Shown: positions 1 through 8,653 of the stretch, piece by piece | How positions within the stretch are numbered: the stretch's first letter is position 1 | How the letters are laid out: each line of letters starts with the position of its first letter | Origin: Micromonospora sp. CB01531 | GTDB taxonomy: Bacteria > Actinomycetota > Actinomycetes > Mycobacteriales > Micromonosporaceae | DNA length: 64,000 bases | Direction of reading: 5' to 3' | Assembly (NCBI RefSeq): GCF_001905095.1 | Contig: NZ_LWLS01000127.1 | Coordinates: forward strand, 1 to 64,000 | Program-made: the position numbers and the translations under genes | Notes under the pieces: model-generated | Database searches by the model: none | What the model saw: only the letters and a program-made list of their open reading frames with translations | What the model was told of the DNA's origin: nothing

Positions 1-426
1 GCCGGTGCGCGCGTCGATCGGGACCAGGCCACCGTTGGGGATCTGGCTGGACGCGACGTAGAGCGTGCGCAGGTCGTAGGAGGGCACCACGTGCTGCGGC
101 TCCGGCCCGCCGGGGAACTTCTCCACCACCTTGAAGGTCGCCGGGTCGATCACCCACACGTCGTTGCTCTTCGTGTTCGGCACGTAGACCAGCGGCCGGT
201 CCCCGCGCACCGGCGCGGTGAGCTGGTCGGGACCGGCCGCGGCGTAGACGTTGCCGGCCGTCGGGTAGGTCGGCATGCCCGGCACCAGCGGCCCGAACGA
301 CCCGCCCGCCGAGGTGCCGGCGGACGGGCTGGTCAGCGTCTCCCTGGGGGCCCGGTCGGTGCAGGCCAGCAGCCCGGCCGACAGGATCAGGACCGGGACG
401 GCAGCCAGCAGCTGTCGGCGGGACAC
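1..426 (-). CDS. lipoprotein with YVTN-type beta-propeller repeats (partial)
   Basis: The product begins with a GTG start and a lipoprotein signal: MSRR, a hydrophobic stretch, then the lipobox LLAC at about residues 19-22. It should therefore be exported and anchored by a lipidated cysteine. The mature part starts with a Ser/Thr/Gly-rich linker. It is followed by a repeat of the kind seen in YVTN beta-propellers (VYVPNTKSNDVWVIDPATFKVV, here at about residues 79-100, then LYVASSQIPNGGLVPID). Propellers of this type usually bind partners or ligands; the ligand is not evident. The gene runs off the left edge, so only the first 142 codons are seen. It starts 43 bases after the dnaE stop on the same strand and may be read through from it. 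The start is chosen because an upstream ATG is out of frame. Confidence 0.75.
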   Translation of the reverse strand, partial: MSRRQLLAAVPVLILSAGLLACTDRAPRETLTSPSAGTSAGGSFGPLVPGMPTYPTAGNVYAAAGPDQLTAPVRGDRPLVYVPNTKSNDVWVIDPATFKVVEKFPGGPEPQHVVPSYDLRTLYVASSQIPNGGLVPIDARTG

Positions 427-469
427 ATCGCCACAATAAGGGACAAACAGCGACCCGGCGGGCAGAACC

Positions 470-3400
470 TCAGCTGACGTTGGCCGGGCCGAGGACGCTC
501 TTCAGGTCGCCCATCAGGGCGGTGGTGGCCGCCACCCGGAACGGCCCGAGGCGCAGCGTGGTGATCTTGCCGCCGTTGAGCAGCTTGACGTGCACCTCGG
601 TGTCGCCGGGGTGCAGCACCAGGGTCTCCTTGAGCTTCTCCACCAGCGGCGGCGTGCAGCGGTGCACCGGGATGGTCAGCGTGACCGGCTTGTTCGCCGG
701 GTTGCTGCTGATGTCTGGCATGGACATGTCCATCGCCATGATTCGCGGAGTGTCGTCCCGGCGGTCCACCCGCCCCTTGACCACCACGATCGCGTCCTCG
801 GCGATGTACTGGCCGATCACCTCGTAGGTGTTGGGGAAGAACAGCGTCTCGACGCCACCGGCCAGGTCCTCCAGCGTGGCGGAGGCCCAGGCCCGGCCCT
901 GCTTGGTAACCCGGCGCTGCACGCCGGAGAGAATCCCCGCCAGGGTCACCACCGCCCCGTCGGGCACGGTCCCCTCCTCGGAGAGCGCGGCGATGGTGCA
1001 GTCGGCCGCCGCGCCGAGCACGTGCTCCAGGCCGAACAGCGGGTGGTCGGAGACGTACAGGCCGAGCATCTCGCGTTCGAAGGCGAGCTTGTCCCGTTTG
1101 TCCCACTCCCCCTCGCCGATGGTCGGCATCACCGTGGTGCTGCTGCCGGCGTCCGCGTCGCCGAAGCCGGCGCCGAAGAGGTCGTACTGGCCGACCGCCT
1201 CCTTGCGCTTGACGTCGGCGTACGCGTCGATGGCGTCGGCGTGCACGGCGAGCAGGCCCTTGCGGGGGTGGCCGAGCGAGTCGAACGCCCCGGCCTTGAT
1301 CAGCGATTCGATGGTCTTCTTGTTACAGACCACCGCGTCCACCTTCGACAGGAAGTCGTAGAAGTCGGCGTAGGCGTCCTTCTCCTCGCGGCACCGCATG
1401 ATCGAGGTGACCACGTTCGCGCCGACGTTGCGGATGGCGGCCAGGCCGAAGCGGATGTCCCGGCCGACCGGGGTGAACGGCCCGGCCGAGGTGTTCACGT
1501 CGGGCGGCAGCACCTGGATGCCCATCCGCCGGCACTCGGACAGGTAGAGCGCCATCTTGTCCTTGTCGTCGCCGACGGAGGTGAGCAGCGCCGCCATGTA
1601 CTCGGCCGGGTAGTGCGCCTTGAGGTACGCCGTCCAGTACGACACCAGGCCGTACGCGGCCGAGTGGGCCTTGTTGAAGGCGTAGCCGGCGAACGGGACG
1701 AGCACGTCCCACACCGCCTGGATCGCCTCGTCGGAGTAGCCGCGCTCGCGGCAACCGTCCCGGAACGGGATGAACTCCTTGTCGAGGATCTCCTTCTTCT
1801 TCTTACCCATCGCCCGGCGCAGCAGGTCGGCCTGGCCGAGGGTGTAGCCGGCGAGGATCTGCGCGGCGCGCTGCACCTGCTCCTGATAGACGATCAGGCC
1901 GTAGGTGGGGGCGAGGATCTCCCGCAGCGGCTCCGCCAGCTCCGGGTGGATCGGCGTGATCTCCTGGAGGTTGTTCTTGCGCAGCGCATAGTTGGTGTGC
2001 GAGTCCACGCCCATCGGGCCGGGCCGGTAGAGCGCCAGCACGGCGGAGATGTCCTCGAAGTTGTCCGGCTTCATCAGGCGCAGCAGTGAGCGCATCGGCC
2101 CGCCGTCGAGCTGGAACACGCCCAGGGTGTCACCGCGGGCGAGCAGCTCGTAGGCGGCCTTGTCGTCCAGCGGCAGGTCCAGCAGGTCCAGCTCCTTGCC
2201 GTGGTTGAGCTGGATGTTCTTGACCGCGTCGTCGATGATCGTGAGGTTGCGCAGGCCGAGGAAGTCCATCTTCAACAGCCCGAGCGACTCGCACGTCGGG
2301 TAGTCGAACTGGGTGATGATGGCCCCGTCGGCGTCCCGCCGCATCAGCGGGATGTGCTCGATGATCGGCTCGGCGGACATGATGACGCCGGCGGCATGCA
2401 CGCCGGTCTGCCGGATCAGCCCCTCGATGCCCTTCGCGGTCTCGATGACCTTCTTGACGTCCGGGTCGGACTCGTAGAGGCCGCGGATCTCGCCCGCCTC
2501 GGCGTAGCGCGGGTGCTTCGGGTCGAAGATGCCCGACAGCGGGATGTCCTTGCCCATCACCGCCGGGGGCATCGCCTTGGTGATCCGGTCGCCCACCGCG
2601 TACGGGTAGCCGAGCACCCGGGCCGAGTCCTTGATCGCGGCCTTCGCCTTGATCGTGCCGAAGGTGGCGATCTGCGCGACCTTGTCCTCGCCCCACTTGT
2701 CGGTGACGTACCGGATCACCTCACCGCGCCGGCGCTCGTCGAAGTCGATGTCGACATCGGGCATCGAGACGCGCTCGGGGTTGAGGAACCGCTCGAAGAT
2801 CAGGCCGTGCGGGATCGGATCCAGGTCGGTGATGCCCAGGGCGTACGCGACCAGCGAGCCGGCGGCCGAGCCACGGCCCGGGCCGACAGCGATGCCCTGG
2901 CTCTTGGCCCACTGGATGAAGTCGGCGACCACGAGGAAGTACGACGGGAAGCCCATCTGCACGATGACGCCCAGTTCGTACTCGGCCTGGGTGACGTGCC
3001 CCTCCGGGATGCCGTTCGGGAAGCGGCGCTCCAGCCCCCTGTACGTCTCCTTGCGGAACCAGGACTCCTCGGTCTCCCCCGCGGGGATCGGGAACCGCGG
3101 CATCAGGTTGTGGAACTCGAACATCCCGGCCGGGTCGACCTTCTCGGCGACCAGCAGGGTATTGCGGCAGCCCTGCTGCCACAGCTCGGACGAGTCGACC
3201 GCGCGCATCTGGTCGGCGGACTTGACGAAGTAGCCGCCGCCCTCGAACCGGAACCGGTTGGGGTCGGCGATGTTGCTGCCGGTCTGTACGCAGAGCAGCA
3301 CGTCGTGCGCCTCGGCCTGCGCCTCGTGGGTGTAGTGCGAGTCGTTGGTGACCACGGGCGGGATGTCGAGCTTGTGGGCGATCTCGACGAGGCCGTCGCG

Positions 3401-4003
3401 GACCCGGCGCTCGATCTCGAGGCCGTGGTCCATGATCTCCAGGAAGTAGTTGTCCTTGCCGAAGATGTCCTGGTATGCGGCGGCGACCTTGAGCGCCTCG
3501 TCGAACTGACCGAGCCGCAGCCGGGTCTGCACCGCGCCGGACGGGCAGCCGGTGGTCGCCATGATGCCCTCGGCGTGCTCGGCGATCAGCTCCATGTCCA
3601 TCCGGGGCCACTTGACGTAGTGGCCCTCCATCGAGGCGCGGGAGTTGAGCGTGAAGAGATTGTGCAGCCCGTTCTTGTTCGCCGCCCACATGGTCATGTG
3701 GGTGATCGCGCCGTTACCCGAGACGTCGTCACTCTTCTGTTCCGGCCGGCCCCACTTGACCCGCTGCTTGTGGAAGCGCGACTCCGGCGCCACGTACGCC
3801 TCGACGCCGAGGATGGGCTTGACGCCGGCCGCCGTCGCCTGCTTGTAGAAGTCGTTCGCGCCGTGCATGTTGCCGTGGTCGGTGATCGCCACCGCCGGCA
3901 TGCCGAGCCGGGCCGCCTCGGCGAAGAGGTCCTTGAGCCGGGCCGCCCCGTCGAGCATCGAGTACTCAGTGTGCACGTGCAGATGCGCGAACGAATCGCC
4001 CAT
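470..4003 (-). CDS. dnaE: DNA polymerase III subunit alpha (DnaE1)
   Basis: Replicative DNA polymerase of the C family, the catalytic subunit of the chromosomal replisome. At 1177 residues it has the usual length of actinobacterial DnaE1. The N-terminal PHP domain is visible (HLHVHTEYS at residues 8-16 and ITDHGNMHG near 40). The catalytic palm motif PDVDIDFDERRR lies near residue 415, and the thumb/fingers region with FNKAHSAAYG is near 770. The C-terminal region carries the OB-fold and tau-binding segments. It looks intact. No clear Shine-Dalgarno precedes the ATG beyond a G-run about 7 bases upstream. A TAGGGT box at 4056-4061 on the same strand may be its -10 element. The downstream lipoprotein gene lies close behind. 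Confidence 0.98.
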   Translation of the reverse strand: MGDSFAHLHVHTEYSMLDGAARLKDLFAEAARLGMPAVAITDHGNMHGANDFYKQATAAGVKPILGVEAYVAPESRFHKQRVKWGRPEQKSDDVSGNGAITHMTMWAANKNGLHNLFTLNSRASMEGHYVKWPRMDMELIAEHAEGIMATTGCPSGAVQTRLRLGQFDEALKVAAAYQDIFGKDNYFLEIMDHGLEIERRVRDGLVEIAHKLDIPPVVTNDSHYTHEAQAEAHDVLLCVQTGSNIADPNRFRFEGGGYFVKSADQMRAVDSSELWQQGCRNTLLVAEKVDPAGMFEFHNLMPRFPIPAGETEESWFRKETYRGLERRFPNGIPEGHVTQAEYELGVIVQMGFPSYFLVVADFIQWAKSQGIAVGPGRGSAAGSLVAYALGITDLDPIPHGLIFERFLNPERVSMPDVDIDFDERRRGEVIRYVTDKWGEDKVAQIATFGTIKAKAAIKDSARVLGYPYAVGDRITKAMPPAVMGKDIPLSGIFDPKHPRYAEAGEIRGLYESDPDVKKVIETAKGIEGLIRQTGVHAAGVIMSAEPIIEHIPLMRRDADGAIITQFDYPTCESLGLLKMDFLGLRNLTIIDDAVKNIQLNHGKELDLLDLPLDDKAAYELLARGDTLGVFQLDGGPMRSLLRLMKPDNFEDISAVLALYRPGPMGVDSHTNYALRKNNLQEITPIHPELAEPLREILAPTYGLIVYQEQVQRAAQILAGYTLGQADLLRRAMGKKKKEILDKEFIPFRDGCRERGYSDEAIQAVWDVLVPFAGYAFNKAHSAAYGLVSYWTAYLKAHYPAEYMAALLTSVGDDKDKMALYLSECRRMGIQVLPPDVNTSAGPFTPVGRDIRFGLAAIRNVGANVVTSIMRCREEKDAYADFYDFLSKVDAVVCNKKTIESLIKAGAFDSLGHPRKGLLAVHADAIDAYADVKRKEAVGQYDLFGAGFGDADAGSSTTVMPTIGEGEWDKRDKLAFEREMLGLYVSDHPLFGLEHVLGAAADCTIAALSEEGTVPDGAVVTLAGILSGVQRRVTKQGRAWASATLEDLAGGVETLFFPNTYEVIGQYIAEDAIVVVKGRVDRRDDTPRIMAMDMSMPDISSNPANKPVTLTIPVHRCTPPLVEKLKETLVLHPGDTEVHVKLLNGGKITTLRLGPFRVAATTALMGDLKSVLGPANVS

Positions 4004-4151
4004 GCGTGGCGCCCCCCGGGGTGTGGATCAAGGCTGCGTCGGAGTCGACCGACTCACCCTACCTAGGTCGCCTGACCGGCTCCACCGTCCGCGCCGAGGG
4101 TGTTCCGGGTCTCTCTTCCGATGGTTGCGTGCCGCACGATGCTGTACGGGG

Positions 4152-4183
4152 TTGGAATAGTGTGTGCCACACAGTATTGTGTG
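4152..4183 (+). promoter_or_regulatory. promoter and three-half-site operator of the padR operon
   Basis: TTGGAA (4152-4157), a 17-base spacer and TATTGT (4175-4180) form a sigma-70-like promoter whose start point would fall at or next to the ATG at 4188. Overlapping it are three alternating half-sites: TGTGTG (4161-4166), CACACA (4168-4173) and TGTGTG (4178-4183). They pair as inverted repeats with 1-base and 4-base spacers. This fits autorepression by the PadR protein (inference). Confidence 0.6.
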
Positions 4184-4187
4184 TCGC

Positions 4188-4529
4188 ATGGTGAGCGACG
4201 AGGTCCTCCGGACCCATCTTCAGGAGCTGCGGCGCGGCACGGTCGTGGTGGCGAGCCTGGTCGCCCTGCGCCGGCCCGACTACGGCTACGCGCTGCTGCA
4301 ACGGCTGGGCGAGCACGGCTTCCCGGTCGACGCCAACACGCTCTATCCCCTGCTCCGGCGGCTGGAGGAGCAGGGGCTGCTGACCAGCGAGTGGAACACC
4401 GAGGAGAGCCGGCCGCGCAAGTTCTACCGCACCAGTGCCGACGGCGAGGTCGTGCTGGACCGCCTGCTGGACGACCTGACCGCCGTGCAGACCTCCGTCG
4501 CCGGCCTGATCGAAGGAGTGGACCGATGA
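4188..4529 (+). CDS. PadR family transcriptional regulator
   Basis: A 113-residue winged-helix repressor of the PadR family. Typical elements are the N-terminal helix LRRGTVVVASLVALRRPDYG and the segment YALLQRLGEHGFPVDANTLY, followed by LLRRLEEQGLLTSEW. That is the HTH plus wing used for DNA binding. The ATG at 4188 is preferred over the upstream ATG at 4164 because the latter lies inside the operator. A TATTGT box 7 bases before 4188 suggests a leaderless mRNA. The stop overlaps the next start (ATGA). PadR repressors commonly control an adjacent membrane or export protein, as here. Confidence 0.92.
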   Translation: MVSDEVLRTHLQELRRGTVVVASLVALRRPDYGYALLQRLGEHGFPVDANTLYPLLRRLEEQGLLTSEWNTEESRPRKFYRTSADGEVVLDRLLDDLTAVQTSVAGLIEGVDR

Positions 4530-5470
4530 GTTCCCTGACCGACCGGTACGTCACCGCCACCCTGCGTACGGTGCCGGCACCCCGTCGCGCGGAGATCGCC
4601 TCCGAGTTGCGGGCGTCCATCGCGGACATGATCGACGGCCGGACCGGCGCCGGGCAGGACGCCGACACCGCCGAGCGGGAGGTGCTCACCGAGCTGGGCA
4701 ACCCCGACCAGCTCGCGGCCCGCTACGCCGACCGCCGGCTGCAGCTCATCGGCCCGCGCTACTACCTGGTCTGGTGGCGGCTGCTGCGGACGCTGCTCAC
4801 CTTCATTCCCGCCATCGTGGGCGTCGCGACCGGCGTGGTGAAGGCGACGGTCGACGGCGAGCCCGGCGCGGCGATCGGCGCCGGGGTGGTCGGCGCGATG
4901 CAGACGGCGGTGCAGATCGCGTTCTGGCTCACCCTCGTCTTCGCCGTGCTCGAGCGCACCAACACGCCGCTGAACCTGCCCGAGTGGAGCGTCGACCAGC
5001 TGCCCGAGGCGCCGAACGAGCGGCAGGTGCCGCTCGGCGACACCTGCGCCTCGATCGTGTTCCTGCTGTTCGCCATCGCGTTCTTCCCCTGGCAGCACTT
5101 CCAGCCCTGGATCTCGGGTGACGGCTCCCGACTGCCGATGATCGACCCGGCGCTGTGGAGCTTCTGGCTGCCCGTGCTGCTGGCGGTCCTGGTCGCCGAC
5201 ATCTGCCTGGAGGTCGCGAAGTACCGGTCGGGGCGGTGGACCTGGCCGCTGGTCGCGGTCAGGACGGTGCTCGATCTCGCGTTCGCCGTGCCGCTCACCT
5301 GGCTGCTGCTCACCGACCGGCTGCTCAACCCGGAGCTGGTCCAGCGGTTCGAGTGGCTGCGCGAGGGCGGCACGCAGGACCTGGCGCGGGCCACCGTCCT
5401 GCTCACCGCCGTCATCGTCGTCCTGAGCTTCATCGACAGCGCCGTCAAGGCGCGGCGGCACGCCGCCTGA
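4526..5470 (+). CDS. membrane protein with permease-prefix-like N-terminal domain
   Basis: A 314-residue protein translationally coupled to padR by a 4-base overlap. The first ~75 residues are a soluble helical domain (LRTVPAPRRAEIASELRASI and ELGNPDQLAARYADR). It resembles the 'permease prefix' or DUF1700-like domain often encoded next to PadR regulators. About six hydrophobic segments follow (for example LLTFIPAIVGVATGVV, FWLTLVFAVLERT, SIVFLLFAIAFFPW, SFWLPVLLAVLVADI). No transport motif is recognised, so the substrate or function is unknown. The PadR pairing suggests an envelope-stress or export role (inference). Confidence 0.85.
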   Translation: MSSLTDRYVTATLRTVPAPRRAEIASELRASIADMIDGRTGAGQDADTAEREVLTELGNPDQLAARYADRRLQLIGPRYYLVWWRLLRTLLTFIPAIVGVATGVVKATVDGEPGAAIGAGVVGAMQTAVQIAFWLTLVFAVLERTNTPLNLPEWSVDQLPEAPNERQVPLGDTCASIVFLLFAIAFFPWQHFQPWISGDGSRLPMIDPALWSFWLPVLLAVLVADICLEVAKYRSGRWTWPLVAVRTVLDLAFAVPLTWLLLTDRLLNPELVQRFEWLREGGTQDLARATVLLTAVIVVLSFIDSAVKARRHAA

Positions 5471-5476
5471 AGCGGT

Positions 5477-5510
5477 CTCGGCCCGGCGCGCACGGGGGCG
5501 CCGGGCCGAG
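5477..5510. terminator. bidirectional hairpin terminator
   Basis: A perfect 13-bp stem (5477-5489 with 5498-5510) with an 8-base loop lies between two convergent genes and is followed by CTTGTT. It can serve both strands. Confidence 0.7.
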
Positions 5511-5522
5511 CCTTGTTCCCGG

Positions 5523-6092
5523 TCAGTCGGCGGTCAGGCGGGCCCGCCACTCCCGACCCAGCATGGCGTAGACCACCTCGTCGGTCCACTCGCCCTTGAC
5601 GAACTCGTTCTCCCGCAGGTGCGCCTCGCGGCGCATGCCGAGCCGTTCCAGCACCCGCGCCGAGGCGCTGTTCCGGGCGTCGAGGCGGCCGACGATCCGG
5701 TGCAGGCCGAGGCCCTCGAAGCCGAGCCGCAGCATCTCCCGGGCCGCCTCGGTGACGTACCCCCGGCCGGTGTGGTCCGGGTGCAGCACGTACCCGATCT
5801 CGCCCTGCTGGTGCTCGCCGCTGGCCCAGGTCAGCAGCACGTCGCCGACCAGCTCGCCGGTCGCCGGCAGCACCATCGCCAGGTTCAACACGTCGCCCGG
5901 TGCGCGCACCTCGGTGCGCCCCCGCAGGCGCTCGATCGCCGCTGCTGCGGCGGCGTCGTCGTACGGCTCGTGGTAGAGGTAGCGGGTGACCTCCGGCCGG
6001 GAGCGGTAGGCGGTCAGGGCGGCGAGGTCGTCGGCGGTGAACGCGCGCAGCACGAGCCGGTCGGTGCGCAGCGGCAGGTCGGGGACGAGCAT
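5523..6092 (-). CDS. GNAT family N-acetyltransferase (RimJ/RimL type)
   Basis: A 189-residue acetyltransferase with the RimJ/RimL pattern: LRTDRLVLRAF at the N-terminus and IGYVLHPDHTGRGYVTEA. The latter contains the acetyl-CoA-binding loop and is followed by LRLGFEGLGLHRIVGRLDARN and SARVLERLGMRREAHLREN. It transfers an acetyl group from acetyl-CoA to an amine, probably a protein N-terminus or an antibiotic-like small molecule; the substrate is not evident. The start is set at MLVPDLPLRTD because residues further upstream do not belong to the family. Confidence 0.88.
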   Translation of the reverse strand: MLVPDLPLRTDRLVLRAFTADDLAALTAYRSRPEVTRYLYHEPYDDAAAAAAIERLRGRTEVRAPGDVLNLAMVLPATGELVGDVLLTWASGEHQQGEIGYVLHPDHTGRGYVTEAAREMLRLGFEGLGLHRIVGRLDARNSASARVLERLGMRREAHLRENEFVKGEWTDEVVYAMLGREWRARLTAD

Positions 6093-6206
6093 CCGGGAAG
6101 GGTACGGGCACGACCGGCGACCGGTCAGCCGAGTTTCGTATCGATAGGGAGTGGCCAGGCGGATCCGGGGCCTCGAGGTGGTGCTGATGGCCACCAGCGG
6201 CGAACG

Positions 6207-6602
6207 TCAGCTGATCCGCTCCTGGCTCAGTTGCGGCACGAGCCTGGCCGCGGTCTCGAAGTCGGCGTCCTGATGAAGCACGACCAACTTCAGGCGGATG
6301 GCGGTGGCGATCACCAGGTGATCCGCGACGGACAGGCCCTGGTGCGCGCTCTGGCTGGCGAGTTCCTGCCGCACCGCCCGCACGACCTGCCAGGCATCGT
6401 CGGGAACCGGAACCCATGGGTACAGGTCTCGCAGCCCCCGCTCAACCCGGTCGTAGGCCTTGGCGTCAGCGATAGTCAGGGTTTCCACGACCACCGGGTC
6501 ACAGATGGCGATCAGGCCACGGGCGGCGAGGTCGGACCAGCTCGAATCGACCTGACGACGGACCATGCGGACCAGCGCGCTCGTGTCGACCAGATACTTC
6601 AC
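6207..6602 (-). CDS. vapC: PIN-domain toxin VapC
   Basis: A 131-residue PIN-domain ribonuclease, the toxin of a type II toxin-antitoxin pair. Acidic residues expected for the metal site are visible: MKYLVDTSALVR (Asp6), VVETLT (Glu), LSVADHLVIATA (Asp) and HQDADFETAA (Asp). VapC enzymes cut specific RNAs, often tRNAs or rRNA, when freed from the antitoxin; the target here is unknown. The start overlaps the stop of the antitoxin gene by 4 bases, so the two are translationally coupled. Confidence 0.93.
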   Translation of the reverse strand: MKYLVDTSALVRMVRRQVDSSWSDLAARGLIAICDPVVVETLTIADAKAYDRVERGLRDLYPWVPVPDDAWQVVRAVRQELASQSAHQGLSVADHLVIATAIRLKLVVLHQDADFETAARLVPQLSQERIS

Positions 6603-6811
6603 TGGTCGAGCTCGTTGAGCCGCTCGAAGTGGAAGCCCCCCTCGTCGGCGACCTCCTGAAGGTCGGCCAAGGCCCGCTGCCGGCGCTCGCGGCTGGACTC
6701 CACAGCCTGTCGGAGGGCCTCCGTCACCGTCTCCTTCTTGGTGGCGGTGCCGAGCGCGGCGGTCGCTTCCGCCAGAAGATCCTCATCGAGATCCAACAGA
6801 GTCTTGGCCAT
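6599..6811 (-). CDS. vapB: VapB-type antitoxin
   Basis: A 70-residue antitoxin upstream of, and overlapping, vapC. The N-terminus MAKTLLDLDEDLLAEATAAL followed by TATKKETVTEALRQAV is the DNA-binding ribbon-helix-helix-like VapB domain. The C-terminal part (EVADEGGFHFERLNELDQ) is the kind of segment that wraps the toxin. The ATG at 6811 is chosen because GGGAGG lies about 8 bases upstream; a GTG three codons earlier would sit inside that ribosome site. It should repress its own promoter together with VapC. Confidence 0.92.
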   Translation of the reverse strand: MAKTLLDLDEDLLAEATAALGTATKKETVTEALRQAVESSRERRQRALADLQEVADEGGFHFERLNELDQ

Positions 6812-6832
6812 GAAATACACCTCCCGAACGAT

Positions 6833-6858
6833 GATATATCCGGGAGGCGCGTATATCC
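6833..6858 (-). promoter_or_regulatory. probable vapBC promoter/operator
   Basis: This AT-rich patch in GC-rich DNA holds the perfect palindrome GATATATC (6833-6840) and two direct copies of TATATCC (6835-6841 and 6852-6858), 17 bases apart. It sits 22-47 bases upstream of vapB. It probably contains the -10 element and the VapBC autoregulatory site (inference). Confidence 0.55.
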
Positions 6859-6934
6859 AGACCCGACGGGTGGCATGATCTCGCGCCGGACGACGACGTC
6901 GCCCGGCGCAAACCGCACACGGGTCACGGCCGGC

Positions 6935-7684
6935 TCAGCCGACCGCCGCCATGACCTCGTCGGAGACGTCGAAGTTCGCGTACACGTTCTGCACGTCGTC
7001 GCAGTCCTCGAGGACGTCGATCAACTTGAAGATCTTGCGCGCGCCCTCCTCGTCCAGCGGCACGCTGACGCTGGGCACGAGGGAGGACTCGGCGGACTCG
7101 TACTCGATGCCGGCGTCCTGCAGGGCGGAGCGCACCGCGATCAGGTCGCCCGGCTCGGAGACCACCTCGTACGCCTCACCGAGGTCGTTGACCTCCTCGG
7201 CGCCGGCGTCCAGGACCGCCATCATCACGTCGTCCTCGGTGGTGCCCGCCTTGGGGACGATCACCACGCCCTTGCGGGAGAACAGGTACGACACCGAGCC
7301 GGCGTCGGCGAACGAGCCGCCGTTGCGGGTCAGTGCGGTGCGCACCTCGGTGGCGGCGCGGTTGCGGTTGTCGGTGAGGCACTCGATGAGCAGCGCGACG
7401 CCGTTCGGGCCGTAGCCCTCGTACATGATCGTCTGGTAGTCGGCGCCACCGGCCTCCAGGCCGGAGCCGCGCTTGACCGCACGGTCGATGTTGTCGTTCG
7501 GGACCGAGTTCTTCTTCGCCTTCTGGATGGCGTCGTAGAGGGTCGGGTTGCCGGCCGGGTCGCCGCCGCCGGTCCGGGCCGCCACCTCGACGTTCTTGAT
7601 CAGCTTGGCGAACATCTTGCCGCGCTTGGCGTCGATGACGGCCTTCTTGTGCTTGGTGGTCGCCCACTTTGAGTGGCCAGACAT
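6935..7684 (-). CDS. YebC/PmpR family protein
   Basis: A 249-residue protein of the YebC/PmpR/TACO1 family with the invariant start MSGHSKWATTKHKKA. The core (ARTGGGDPAGNPTLYDAIQKAKKNSVPNDNIDRAV, split across about residues 35-70) and the acidic C-terminal domains are also present. Family members were described as DNA-binding regulators and more recently as factors that help ribosomes through difficult stretches. GGAGG stands 6 bases before the ATG. In mycobacteria yebC also follows the pdxS/pdxT genes, so this is its conserved neighbourhood. Confidence 0.95.
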   Translation of the reverse strand: MSGHSKWATTKHKKAVIDAKRGKMFAKLIKNVEVAARTGGGDPAGNPTLYDAIQKAKKNSVPNDNIDRAVKRGSGLEAGGADYQTIMYEGYGPNGVALLIECLTDNRNRAATEVRTALTRNGGSFADAGSVSYLFSRKGVVIVPKAGTTEDDVMMAVLDAGAEEVNDLGEAYEVVSEPGDLIAVRSALQDAGIEYESAESSLVPSVSVPLDEEGARKIFKLIDVLEDCDDVQNVYANFDVSDEVMAAVG

Positions 7685-7958
7685 CTCATACCTCCGTTTG
7701 ATGATCCACGCCTGCGTCGACTTCCCGCGCCGAATCCACGGTCAACCGGATCGGATGGTGCTGGCCGGGCGGCTCCGCGTGGACGGCTGCGGCGAGCGAT
7801 GGCCCTGCCGAACCGCGGCAATCCTACCGAGACGGCGTCCCCGCATGTCACACCCGGCACCCGTGCCGGGGGCGGCGGGCCGGCCGGCCGTTGCCGGAGG
7901 ACAGCAACCGCGGGCCGGTGAACCTGCCGGCGAGGGCAGGGAAGGGCTGCTCCCAGGC

Positions 7959-8567
7959 TCAGGCCGCGGCCCGGACCAGGTCCACGAAGTAGCGGTGCAC
8001 CCGCAGGTCGCCGGTGAGTTCCGGGTGGAACGAGGTGGCCAGCAGATTGCCCTGCCGGACCGCGACGATCCGGTCGGCCGCCGGGCCCTCGGTGACCCGG
8101 CCGAGCACCTCGACGCCCGCGCCGACCCGCTCGACCCACGGGGCCCGGATGAAGACGGCGTGGAACGGTTCGCCGTCGACCCCGTCAATCTCCACCGGCG
8201 CCTCGAACGAGTCGACCTGCCGGCCGAACGCGTTACGCCGGACGGTCATCCCGATGCCCTGGAAGCCCCGCTGGTCGGGGCGGCCGTCCAGCACCTCGGC
8301 AGCCAGCATGATCATGCCGGCGCAGGACCCGTACACCGGCATGCCGGCGGCGATCCGCTTGTCGATCGGCTCGCGCAGCTCGAAGATGTCGGCGAGCTTG
8401 CTGATGGTGGTGGACTCGCCGCCTGGGATGACCAGCCCGTCGACGGCGTCCAGCTCGGCCGGACGGCGCACCGGGCGGGCGTGCGCGCCGGCCCCGGCCA
8501 GCGCGGCGAGGTGCTCCCGCACGTCGCCCTGCAGGGCGAGCACCCCGATCACGGGTGTGTCGCTCAT
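7959..8567 (-). CDS. pdxT: pyridoxal 5'-phosphate synthase glutaminase subunit PdxT
   Basis: The glutaminase partner of PdxS: it releases ammonia from glutamine and passes it to PdxS for vitamin B6 (PLP) synthesis. The 202 residues show the class I glutamine amidotransferase pattern: VIGVLALQGDVREH, IPGGESTTISKL, the nucleophile elbow VYGSCAGMIMLA (Cys near 85) and the His-x-Glu pair in TSFHPELTGD. The ATG at 8567 matches the family N-terminus (MSDTPVIGVLALQG); AAGGAG lies upstream. The 86-base gap to pdxS contains repeated GCGACGACG units. Confidence 0.96.
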   Translation of the reverse strand: MSDTPVIGVLALQGDVREHLAALAGAGAHARPVRRPAELDAVDGLVIPGGESTTISKLADIFELREPIDKRIAAGMPVYGSCAGMIMLAAEVLDGRPDQRGFQGIGMTVRRNAFGRQVDSFEAPVEIDGVDGEPFHAVFIRAPWVERVGAGVEVLGRVTEGPAADRIVAVRQGNLLATSFHPELTGDLRVHRYFVDLVRAAA

Positions 8568-8653
8568 CGCGTCGTCGCTCCTTCGTCGTCGCGTCGTCGC
8601 GGACCGCCGGGCCCGCGGGTGCGGGGCGGGCCGGCTGGCCCGCCCCGCCGGGA

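Noticed and set aside
2201..4066. 621-codon open frame on the plus strand
   Set aside because: Antisense shadow of dnaE; its composition is biased and it has no recognisable domain.
8568..8653. GCGACGACG repeats between pdxS and pdxT as a CRISPR-like or satellite array
   Set aside because: The units are short, irregular and few; probably GC-rich drift around the pdxT ribosome site.
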